Assembly: GCA_030153385.1 (NCBI GenBank)
Contig: JASKJN010000006.1
Span: 1 to 57,070, forward strand
From: Archaeoglobaceae archaeon
GTDB taxonomy: Archaea > Halobacteriota > Archaeoglobi > Archaeoglobales > Archaeoglobaceae
DNA length: 57,070 bases
Reading direction: 5' to 3'
The notes below the pieces were generated by a model. The model searched no databases and was not told the DNA's origin. It saw only the letters and a list, made by a program, of their open reading frames with translations. The position numbers and the translations under genes were made by a program. Positions 49,143-57,070 of this stretch are shown here, piece after piece (position 1 is the first letter of the stretch; each line of letters opens with the position of its first letter).

Positions 49143-50392
49143 GCAAGCAAGTTCTGCACGTAAAGCTCTTCTATCCCAAGTTCATTTTCTAAAAATGCTT
49201 TAATTTCTTCTTTCTCACGAGGCTTGGAAATAACAGAGAATCCTTCTTCATTTCTTGAGACGAGCAAAATGTTTTCTAAACCAGCATACTTTACCATTTC
49301 TGGATTGTGTGTGGTAACTATGATCTGCTTTTTCTGCGAAGCTTCCTTCATCATTCCAACAACCTTGGAAATAAGATACGGATGTATGTTTCTTTCTGGC
49401 TCTTCAACTATGATTAACGGTTTTTCTTCAAAATACAACGCAATAATTAGAGCAGTTATATTTATTGTTCCATCAGATATTAAAGGTGCTGGTAAATAAT
49501 CTTCTGTGTATTTCTCCTTCAATTTGATAAGCAGTGATCTGTCAGCAAACCTTTCTACATCTACATTGTCCACGAAAGGAAGAAGCTCTTTTATCAGATT
49601 AAGAAACTTCCTCCTTTTTTCTTTATTCTCCAAGATTTTTTTGATAACGATGGCAAGATTGCTTCCATCTTCCTCAAGCTCGGCCTTTCCAGCAATGAGT
49701 GTTGCCTTTTTTGAAGGCTTGGGGTCAAAATTATATATTGAAATATTTTTAATAACACGAGGTAAAGTTCTAAAAGCAAGAGATAAAAGATTCGAATACT
49801 CAAGAAGCAAATTCTTTGGCTCCAACAACCTCTTTCCAAGATCAAAAGCTGGAAAACGTAAAAACCGTAAAATTGAATTTTTTTCCTCCTCTAACTGGCC
49901 ACTCAATATTTCTAAATTGTCTCCAATCTCTTTTCCATTTCTATAAATAGAATATTCAACTTCTCCCAATTTTTTACCCGATTTCAAAACTTCGAACTTC
50001 TCTGCCAACCTCTCCCCTGCAACTTCAAAACCGGAACCTCTCTTTTTAATCTTTTTAAACTTTATAGTGAAGGAATATTTTGTCTCATACCCTTCCATTA
50101 CCATTCTTTCCTTTCTCTTCAACGGAATCCCATATCTCGAATCCAGAACAACTTCCAATGAAAGGTTTTCTGAAGAACCTATATTTACGTTCCTAAGGTA
50201 TTCAACTCCTCCTTGCATGGAGATTGCGTTATCTAGACCATGATTTGCAATATCTCTTAAAAATTTAAATATTTCTATAAAATTAGATTTACCAGATGCA
50301 TTGGCACCAATTAAGACGTTAAACTTGCCAAGCTCAATTTCCAAATCTTTAAAGCTCTTAAAGTTTTTCACTCTGATTTTCTTTATAGCCAT
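49139..50392 (-). CDS. AAA/ABC-type ATPase (AAA_21/OLD-like), candidate defence ATPase
   Basis: FKSFKDLEIELGKFNVLIGANASGKSNFIEIFKFL (Walker A), LISDGTINITALIIALYF, KPLIIVEEPERNIHPYLI (Walker B), IIVTTHNPEMV. Confidence 0.88.
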   Translation of the reverse strand: MAIKKIRVKNFKSFKDLEIELGKFNVLIGANASGKSNFIEIFKFLRDIANHGLDNAISMQGGVEYLRNVNIGSSENLSLEVVLDSRYGIPLKRKERMVMEGYETKYSFTIKFKKIKKRGSGFEVAGERLAEKFEVLKSGKKLGEVEYSIYRNGKEIGDNLEILSGQLEEEKNSILRFLRFPAFDLGKRLLEPKNLLLEYSNLLSLAFRTLPRVIKNISIYNFDPKPSKKATLIAGKAELEEDGSNLAIVIKKILENKEKRRKFLNLIKELLPFVDNVDVERFADRSLLIKLKEKYTEDYLPAPLISDGTINITALIIALYFEEKPLIIVEEPERNIHPYLISKVVGMMKEASQKKQIIVTTHNPEMVKYAGLENILLVSRNEEGFSVISKPREKEEIKAFLENELGIEELYVQNLLA

Positions 50393-50501
50393 AATACTGC
50401 TACATACTCTCTCCTATATATTTTTTGTCAACTTCTTTTTACCTTCTGTTTTGGAGGCAATAGCGATTTAAAAGTTTACTTACTTCCGCCTCAACTTTGA
50501 T

Positions 50502-51212
50502 TTAAGCAATATCCCTCGAAGTATCGATCTGAACTCCTTCCTCCACCACGAACCTGAAATACTCGTTTATCGGTTTTCTTCCCCTTATCTTTGGCAGGGC
50601 GAACTTCGAGATTATCCTCTCCCCAACTCTCTCCGACTCCACGTCGATCACGACGTCGGAAAGATCGAGGACTTTGTAAACAACGCTTATGGGATGCAGG
50701 TTCTTCACAAGGTAAACGTAAACGGGAGCTTCAGCTTCTTTTGACCTCGCATAAAGCTTGTTTAACAGCCAGTCCTTCAAACCCCACTCGACATTCAGGT
50801 TCAGGAAAAATGAAATCGAGTCCACGATAACGATCGCATCGTCGTTTGCGATCGTGTTCAGCATCTCCGCAACGAAGTCGAAGATCTCCTTGTCCCTGTA
50901 TCTGTCCTCAACTACAAACTGTCCAAATTCGTTCAGATAATACTGGGTGAAAACATCAATGAAGTTAACATTTTTGACGTCAAGCTTCATCGCTTGCATA
51001 TCCCTTACAATAAACTTTGCGGGTCTGTTCGTGTTCAAGTAATAGCTCTTTGATACGCTTGCGAATTGGTATAGAAAAGCCTCGGGAACTGCAATTGGAT
51101 CCGCATAAAGACAGACAAAGCTTCCAGAAGGAAGCCCACCGTCAAGTCTCTTATCGAGCAATGCAATCCCTGTGGGAAATGCCCTTCTGAGCAGTAGCTT
51201 CTGTTCCATCAT
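50502..51212 (-). CDS. KaiC/RadA-superfamily protein with degenerate Walker A
   Basis: FPTGIALLDKRLDGGLPSGSFVCLYADP aligns with the KaiC N-terminus, AIVIVDSISFFLN Walker B-like; no GxxGxGK[ST]. Confidence 0.7.
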   Translation of the reverse strand: MMEQKLLLRRAFPTGIALLDKRLDGGLPSGSFVCLYADPIAVPEAFLYQFASVSKSYYLNTNRPAKFIVRDMQAMKLDVKNVNFIDVFTQYYLNEFGQFVVEDRYRDKEIFDFVAEMLNTIANDDAIVIVDSISFFLNLNVEWGLKDWLLNKLYARSKEAEAPVYVYLVKNLHPISVVYKVLDLSDVVIDVESERVGERIISKFALPKIRGRKPINEYFRFVVEEGVQIDTSRDIA

Positions 51213-51304
51213 TATAGTATTTTCAAACTGAAACTATTTAACGTTATTGTCTTTCAGGGATGATAATAACAAACCCTTTTAAGCATTCCTTCTCTTCAGT
51301 TCTC

Positions 51305-52528
51305 ATGAAAATCGCTGTAATCGGCGCTGGGCTAACGGGTTTGAGGGTTGCGAATGAACTTAAAGAGTATGCTAATGTTAAGATCTTTGAAAAAAACGAT
51401 GTTGGCGGTCTTCTTTCAAGCTTTTGCAGGGGCTACTGCATTGAAAAGTTCTACCATCATTTATTCAAATCCGATTTAGAGCTTATCGAGACAATAAAAA
51501 AGCTTGGCCTGAGCTCGAAGCTTGTCTGGAAAACCGTTAAGGTTGGATTTGCGGTTGGCGAAGAAATATACTCACTCAGCACACCGCTTGAAATACTCAA
51601 ATATCCTTATCTTTCGCTGATAGACAAGCTCAAACTCGCAATTTTCACGCTAAAAAGCAGAAGGCTGAATTACGAGGAATTCGACGAAATTTCCGTTATT
51701 TCCGCTCTGAAGGATAATTTCAGCGAAAAACTTCTTGAGAATTTCTTCATGCCAATGCTGAAAGCCAAGTTTGGAGAAAATGCTGAAAGGGTCAGCTACG
51801 CCTGGCTTCTCGCAAGGGTTGCAATAAGGAGCAACAGAAAGCTTAAAGGAGAAGAGATAGGCTATATCAGGCACGGATTTAAACAGCTCATCGACAGAAT
51901 GGCGGAAGATCTCGAGATAGTTCACTCAGCCTGCAGAATAAAAAGGGAGGGGAAGTGGAGCGTAAACGGAATTGATTTCGATGCGGTTGTATTCACCGCT
52001 CCACTGCCAGAGCTCAGAGATTCTGGTTTAAACCTCTGCCTGCCTGAAGTAAGCTATCAAAGCTCAGTCTGCGCTCTTTTATCTCTAAAGGAAAAGCTTT
52101 CAGAGCTTTACTGGATCAACGTTGACAGAGCAGTTTTTGGAGCGATCATAGAGCACACGAACTTCATGCCCTTCGAGGACTACGGGGAGAATCTGGTCTA
52201 TCTTGCAAGCTACTCAACCCCTGAGGGCTGGCTTTTCAATAAGAGCGACGCAGAGATCCAGAAGCTTTTCCTTGGTGATTTGAAAAGATTTGGGGTCGAT
52301 GAAAGAGATATCAGCTGGATTAAGATTTTCAAGGCAAAACACAGCTCCCCGATCTATGAGAAGGGATTTTTAAAGAAAATAACCCCATACAGAGTTTCCG
52401 ACGGTTTTTACATTGCTGGAATGACCTCAAGGCCAAATTACCCTGAGAGAAGCATGAACGGGAGCCTTAAGGCGGGAAGAGAGGTTGCGGAACAGATAAA
52501 GAGAGATTTCGGATTGGAAAAATCATAA
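51305..52528 (+). CDS. FAD-dependent amine oxidase/protoporphyrinogen-oxidase-like protein
   Basis: MKIAVIGAGLTGLRVANELKEYANVKIFEKNDVGGLLSSF Rossmann motif, C-terminal FYIAGMTSRPNYPERSMNGSLKAGREVA. Confidence 0.85.
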   Translation: MKIAVIGAGLTGLRVANELKEYANVKIFEKNDVGGLLSSFCRGYCIEKFYHHLFKSDLELIETIKKLGLSSKLVWKTVKVGFAVGEEIYSLSTPLEILKYPYLSLIDKLKLAIFTLKSRRLNYEEFDEISVISALKDNFSEKLLENFFMPMLKAKFGENAERVSYAWLLARVAIRSNRKLKGEEIGYIRHGFKQLIDRMAEDLEIVHSACRIKREGKWSVNGIDFDAVVFTAPLPELRDSGLNLCLPEVSYQSSVCALLSLKEKLSELYWINVDRAVFGAIIEHTNFMPFEDYGENLVYLASYSTPEGWLFNKSDAEIQKLFLGDLKRFGVDERDISWIKIFKAKHSSPIYEKGFLKKITPYRVSDGFYIAGMTSRPNYPERSMNGSLKAGREVAEQIKRDFGLEKS

Positions 52529-52551
52529 AAAGTGATCGATGACCTTTCTTC

Positions 52552-52929
52552 ATGAAGCTTAGATTCGAGTTTGAGAGCATTGAATGCACTGCGAAGATCT
52601 TCGAGGAGCTTGCACCGAATACTGCTAAAGCCATTGCGGATTCTTTGCCCTTAAGAGCAATCGCAAACCGGTGGGGAGATGAGATATACTTCGAAACCAG
52701 CATAGACTGCAGAATAGCTGAGAATAGCAGAGATTTTGTTGAAATTGGAGACGTCGCATACTGGATTCCGGGAAGAGCAATATGCCTTTTCTTTGGCAAA
52801 ACACCTATAAGCGATGATAAAATTCGTCCAGCAAGCAGTGTAAACGTTATAGGGAAAATTATTGGGGATCCATTGGAGCTGAGGAATGTGAAGGATGGAG
52901 AAAAGGTTTTTGTAGAGTTAATAAAATAA
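52552..52929 (+). CDS. Cyclophilin-like fold protein (DUF3830/DUF369-like)
   Basis: ELAPNTAKAIADSLPLRAIANRWGDEIYFET, GDVAYWIPGRAICLFFGKTPIS. Confidence 0.75.
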   Translation: MKLRFEFESIECTAKIFEELAPNTAKAIADSLPLRAIANRWGDEIYFETSIDCRIAENSRDFVEIGDVAYWIPGRAICLFFGKTPISDDKIRPASSVNVIGKIIGDPLELRNVKDGEKVFVELIK

Positions 52930-52941
52930 AAAATTTTGATT

Positions 52942-54891
52942 TTATCTGCCCTTGAAGTTGAGCTTCTCCTTTCTGAGGAATGCTGAGATTCCTTCCTTCA
53001 TGTCGTCCGTAGCAAAGGCTACACCGCAGGCGGTGCACTCCCACTCCATTCCGATGTCCATTGGCACTTCTCCGCCCTTGTTGATCAGCCTCTTAATGAG
53101 TGCCATTGAGATCGGAGCGCATCTCTCGACTATGTTCTTCGCATACTTCAGCACTTCCTCCTCAAACTTGTCGTCGTCGAATACCTTGTTCACAATGCCC
53201 CATCTCTCCGCCTCCTCCGCAGTGATCCTTTCACCTGTCAAGGCCAACTGCATCGCCCTGCTTATTCCGACAAGCTTTACAAGTCTCTGCGTTCCGCTCC
53301 AGCCCGGAATTATGCCCAGACCAACCTCTGGCAGACCCAAGATCGCGGACTTCTTAGCGAGTCTGATATCGCAGTTCATCGCGATCTCGAATCCACCGCC
53401 AAGAGCATATCCGTTAATTGCTGCTATAACAGGCTTCGGTATCTCTGCAAGCCTCCTGAAAATTCTCTCTCCCTTCCTGTTATGCTCCACGAAGTCGAAT
53501 GGGTGTGTGATTATTGTACCGCTTAAATCTGCACCAGCAGAGAAAGCTCTTCCAGCCCCGGTTATGATTATAACTCTTGTCTCGTCATCCTTCCAGAGCA
53601 TGGTTATCGCTTTATCCAGTTCATCGAGAACCTGAACAGAGATCGTGTTCAACCGATCTGGCCTGTTAAGGATCAGCTTTGTTATGCCATCTCCAAGCTT
53701 TTCAATCTTAATCGTCTGGAACTCTTCGCTTGGTTTTTCTTCCTTCTTCTCGAGCAGTTTTTTCAGCTTCTTTGCCTTTATCGTCTCTGCGGGCTCGAAG
53801 ATCTTCTTCCCAAACATCTGCGCAAGCTCATTCAGCCTGTTCAAGATCTGGTCTTCATCAAGAGTGCTGGCAAGCTCAAATGGCCCGAATGGTCGGTTTA
53901 AGCCGAGTTTAACCGCTGTATCGATGTCCTGAGGATCCGCAACGCCCATCTCAACAAGCTTTACCGCTTCATTGATCTCAACAATTGAGAAGTCCATTGG
54001 GCTGATCTTGTCCGTCGCCTTGTCCATGTCGATCTGTGGCCTTCCCGCACTCCAGTCATACCATCCTTTTCCAGTTTTCTTACCAAGTTTTCCCGCTTTT
54101 ACCATCTCCTCAAGGATCTTTGGAGGCTCATAATCGGGGCTGATGGTTTTAGCATAGTATTTGCATGCATGATAGAATACGTCAATTCCTGTGAAGTCCA
54201 TTAGCTCGAACGGCCCCATTGGAAGCCCCATTTTCCTCATCATGGCATCGATTTCCTCTGGCTTTGCTATACCCTTCTCGATTATCGCCATCAGCAAGGC
54301 TCCAGAAGGTGCCTGGATTCTGTTAACTATGAAGCCCGGCACATCCTTTCGAACAACTACTGGAACTTTTCCTAGCTTTTTAACATATTCAACTCCTATC
54401 TTGATAGCTTCATCGCTCGACTTCTCGCCTCTGATCACTTCCACGAGCTTCATCAAAACTGGCGGATTGAAGAAGTGCAGTCCTATAAACTTGTCCTCCC
54501 TTTTCGTCGCCTTTGCAAGATCTGTTATCCTCATCGTTGATGTGTTGCTCGCAAAAATGCATTCTGGCTTTGCAAGCTTGTCACATTCAGCGAAAACTTG
54601 TGTCTTTATCTCGAAAACCTCAGGAACAGCTTCTATGATCAGATCCGCATCCTTCACCGCTTCCGCCAAGTCAACCGTCGGATGAATTCTTGCAAGAACC
54701 TGTTCCACATTTTCAATTTTCCCCTTTTCTTGTAGCTTTACAAGGCTTTGTTTTATTCGCTCCATTCCTCTGTCAACGAATTCCTGCTTTATGTCTCTCA
54801 TCCAGACCTCGTATCCAGCAATGGCGGAGACCTCGGCAATCCCATGCCCCATGTCTCCCGCACCGAGAACAGCTATCTTTTTGATCTCCAT
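52942..54891 (-). CDS. 3-hydroxyacyl-CoA dehydrogenase / enoyl-CoA hydratase fusion
   Basis: VLGAGDMGHGIAEVSAIAGYEV, GLHFFNPPVLMKLVEVIRG, C-terminal crotonase domain GAGRAFSAGADLSG, LPEVGLGIIPGWSGTQRL. Confidence 0.94.
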   Translation of the reverse strand: MEIKKIAVLGAGDMGHGIAEVSAIAGYEVWMRDIKQEFVDRGMERIKQSLVKLQEKGKIENVEQVLARIHPTVDLAEAVKDADLIIEAVPEVFEIKTQVFAECDKLAKPECIFASNTSTMRITDLAKATKREDKFIGLHFFNPPVLMKLVEVIRGEKSSDEAIKIGVEYVKKLGKVPVVVRKDVPGFIVNRIQAPSGALLMAIIEKGIAKPEEIDAMMRKMGLPMGPFELMDFTGIDVFYHACKYYAKTISPDYEPPKILEEMVKAGKLGKKTGKGWYDWSAGRPQIDMDKATDKISPMDFSIVEINEAVKLVEMGVADPQDIDTAVKLGLNRPFGPFELASTLDEDQILNRLNELAQMFGKKIFEPAETIKAKKLKKLLEKKEEKPSEEFQTIKIEKLGDGITKLILNRPDRLNTISVQVLDELDKAITMLWKDDETRVIIITGAGRAFSAGADLSGTIITHPFDFVEHNRKGERIFRRLAEIPKPVIAAINGYALGGGFEIAMNCDIRLAKKSAILGLPEVGLGIIPGWSGTQRLVKLVGISRAMQLALTGERITAEEAERWGIVNKVFDDDKFEEEVLKYAKNIVERCAPISMALIKRLINKGGEVPMDIGMEWECTACGVAFATDDMKEGISAFLRKEKLNFKGR

Positions 54892-54949
54892 ACTACCACC
54901 AAGTAAAACTTGATAATCAATTAAAAAATCTTTCTATTTTTAATTGCCT

Positions 54950-55675
54950 TTACTGAAGCTTTGCCAAAAAATTCCTTACGTTCTCTTCTACTTTTGAATA
55001 ATCGTAGCTACAAACCGCTATATTGCCAACTGGAGTCCCCTTGAGCTTTAGCGGATTGAAGGGTTCCCTGCCGTTGAAGTAGATAAGAGCATCGCATCTG
55101 TATTCTTTATCTCCAACCTTAACCGCTTCCAGCTTATCTTTTCCAACAACTTCAATGTCTTCCGAAGCCTCAAGGAATTCAAATTCGTATTCCATTTCCT
55201 CAAGCTGTTTTTCCGCTAATTCTAAAATTGGATCTCGCTTTCCCACGATCAGAATTTTCTCTCCGAGTTTTTTGTTTTCAGAAAGAATTCTAAGCGACTG
55301 GTCGAGAGTGTATATCCCTGACAACTTCTTCCTCAAAACGTTAAGTTTAACAGGCACATTATCAGTAGCTCCACTGCAGAGAATTGCCCTTCTTGCATCA
55401 AATCTCTTGAGACCGTTTTTGGAGTTTACAATAACCGGCTTTGATTTTATCACAGTTCCAAGATCGACGTTTATTTCTTTCTTCAATTCCTCAACCTCCT
55501 CAATGTACTTCTGATATTTCTCTGCAAAGACTGAAAGCTTCGAAAAAACCTCAAGCTCTCCGCCGACACATCTCATGTCAAATATTATGATTTCAAAGCC
55601 CTTTTCGATAAGTCTTTTTGCACAGTTAAGTCCAGCATATCCTGCGCCAATGACTACGTAGTCAACCGAGACCAT
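54950..55675 (-). CDS. FAD/NAD(P)-dependent oxidoreductase (thioredoxin reductase-like)
   Basis: [45 protein letters not shown]. Confidence 0.75.
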   Translation of the reverse strand: MVSVDYVVIGAGYAGLNCAKRLIEKGFEIIIFDMRCVGGELEVFSKLSVFAEKYQKYIEEVEELKKEINVDLGTVIKSKPVIVNSKNGLKRFDARRAILCSGATDNVPVKLNVLRKKLSGIYTLDQSLRILSENKKLGEKILIVGKRDPILELAEKQLEEMEYEFEFLEASEDIEVVGKDKLEAVKVGDKEYRCDALIYFNGREPFNPLKLKGTPVGNIAVCSYDYSKVEENVRNFLAKLQ

Positions 55676-55773
55676 TTCTGATCACTCTAAGAGAAATAGA
55701 TTATCTCTGTATAAAATTATTTTGTCTGCTGTCAAAGAACCAAAGCTTATTAATTTCTCAACGATTCACGAGC

Positions 55774-56310
55774 ATGAAATTCATAACTTCAAACAAGGGC
55801 AAGTTCAGAGAGGCAAGAGAGATCGCTGAAAAATTTGGAATTGAGATAGAATGGCTGAAAATGGAGTATGAAGAACCTCAGGGATCTCAGCTTGAAGAAA
55901 TAGCTAAGAGGAGTGCAGAAATTCTTGCAAGAGAGATAAGAGAACCTTTCTTTATTGAGGACAGCGGTTTGTTTATAGAGGCTCTCAATGGATTCCCTGG
56001 GCCATATTCAAGCTATGTTTTCAAAACAATAGGCAATAAGGGAATACTTAAGCTCATGGATGGAATTTCAAACAGAAGGGCATACTTCAAGGCTGTGGTG
56101 GCGTATTTCGATGGGGCAAAGATATCAGTTTTTGATGGAATAGTCTATGGCGAGATCTCACCGGAAATTCGAGGAAGCAAGGGTTTCGGATTCGATCCGA
56201 TTTTTCTTTACCGAGGTAGAACCTTTGCGGAAATGGGCGAGGAAAAGAACCTCGTTTCACATAGAAGAATCGCACTGGAAAATTTTTTCAGAACGATCTC
56301 TGGTAAATGA
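55774..56310 (+). CDS. XTP/dITP pyrophosphatase (HAM1/RdgB family)
   Basis: [58 protein letters not shown]. Confidence 0.95.
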   Translation: MKFITSNKGKFREAREIAEKFGIEIEWLKMEYEEPQGSQLEEIAKRSAEILAREIREPFFIEDSGLFIEALNGFPGPYSSYVFKTIGNKGILKLMDGISNRRAYFKAVVAYFDGAKISVFDGIVYGEISPEIRGSKGFGFDPIFLYRGRTFAEMGEEKNLVSHRRIALENFFRTISGK

Positions 56311-56329
56311 GCTAAAAATTTTAAAAAAT

Positions 56330-57070
56330 TCAGTCTTCTGAAGAGAATTCAGATTCTTCTTCCTCGCTCTTTCCGGATTCTCCAGCTCCACCCTTAGTCT
56401 CTGTTCCCTTTGATGCGATCACGTCGTCTATTCTGAGGATCATTATTGCAACCTCAGTAGCACCGCTGATCGCCTGCTTCTTCACTCTTACCGGTTCAAC
56501 AACACCAGCAGATAGCATGTCCACAGCCTTTCCTTGGAATACATCGACACCATAGTTAACCTTTCCGCTCTCATGCATCTTTCTAAGTTCAACGATTATA
56601 TCTATGGGATCAAGCCCTGCGTTCTCAGCAAGAGTCCTTGGAATAACTTCAAGGGCACTTGCAAACGCTTCTATTGCCAACTGCTCCCTTCCACCAACGC
56701 TTGGTCGACCTTTACCGCATCGGTCAGGCTTCTTTCAACCTCGCCGACAACATGCTCTGTACCTCCTCTGATAAGGATCGTCACAGCCTTTGGATTCTTG
56801 CAACCCTCAACGAAGATCATCTTCTCGTCTCCAACCTTTCTTTCTTCGACAAGCTCCGCCTCTCCAAGATCCGCTGGGCTGATCTCTCTCAAGTCAGTGA
56901 GGATCTTCGCTCCAGTCGCCTTTGCAAGCTTCTCAATGTCGCTCTGCTTTACTCTCCTCGCTGCAAGAATTCCTGCCTTTGCCAGATAATACTGCGCCAA
57001 GTCGTCTATGCCTTTCTGGCAGAATACAACGTTAGCTCCCGCCTTTGCAATCTTGTCTACCATTTCCTTT
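56330..57070 (-). pseudogene. Thermosome (group II chaperonin) subunit, 3' part, disrupted by an internal out-of-frame deletion; 5' part outside window
   Basis: Two frames: ...[47 protein letters not shown]...[24 protein letters not shown] (56671-57063), then ..[40 protein letters not shown]... (frame of 56330-56680). Confidence 0.85.

Overview
The window is archaeal and looks like an Archaeoglobales-type (Archaeoglobus/Ferroglobus/Geoglobus-like) chromosome segment. This assignment rests on gene content only, since no database search was possible. It holds about 50 well-supported genes and three tRNAs. Most are housekeeping: argS, gyrB, pyrG, pyrF, guaA-B, thiL, Nep1, Bud32, Rio2, Nob1, a Sec61beta-like protein and a thermosome. 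There is also a fatty/organic-acid catabolism set: acyl-CoA dehydrogenase, thiolase, acyl-CoA ligase, a HBDH/ECH fusion, LivHMGF with an orphan binding lipoprotein, two tandem class III CoA-transferases and PhaE/PhaC. The main accessory stretches are about 43.3-44.8 kb and 47.0-50.5 kb. The first is a TnpB element beside an esterase remnant. The second contains tRNAs, tiny Lys/Glu-rich ORFs, a pilin with a repetitive tail, decayed DNA and an AAA-ATPase/TOPRIM-like gene pair. The most promising leads are: (1) the translationally coupled AAA-ATPase + small TOPRIM-like pair, a candidate PARIS/OLD/RloAB-like defence module; (2) the pilin whose C-terminus is a perfect 15-bp x4 repeat encoding an array of N-glycosylation sequons, next to a degenerate pilin copy; (3) a TnpB with intact RuvC residues whose N-terminus is reachable only by a -1 frameshift at an A_AAG site, paired with an HTH-only TnpA; (4) a CoA-transferase pair in which only one member keeps the expected catalytic Asp; (5) a thermosome gene with an out-of-frame internal deletion; (6) duplicated tiny K/E-rich ORFs.
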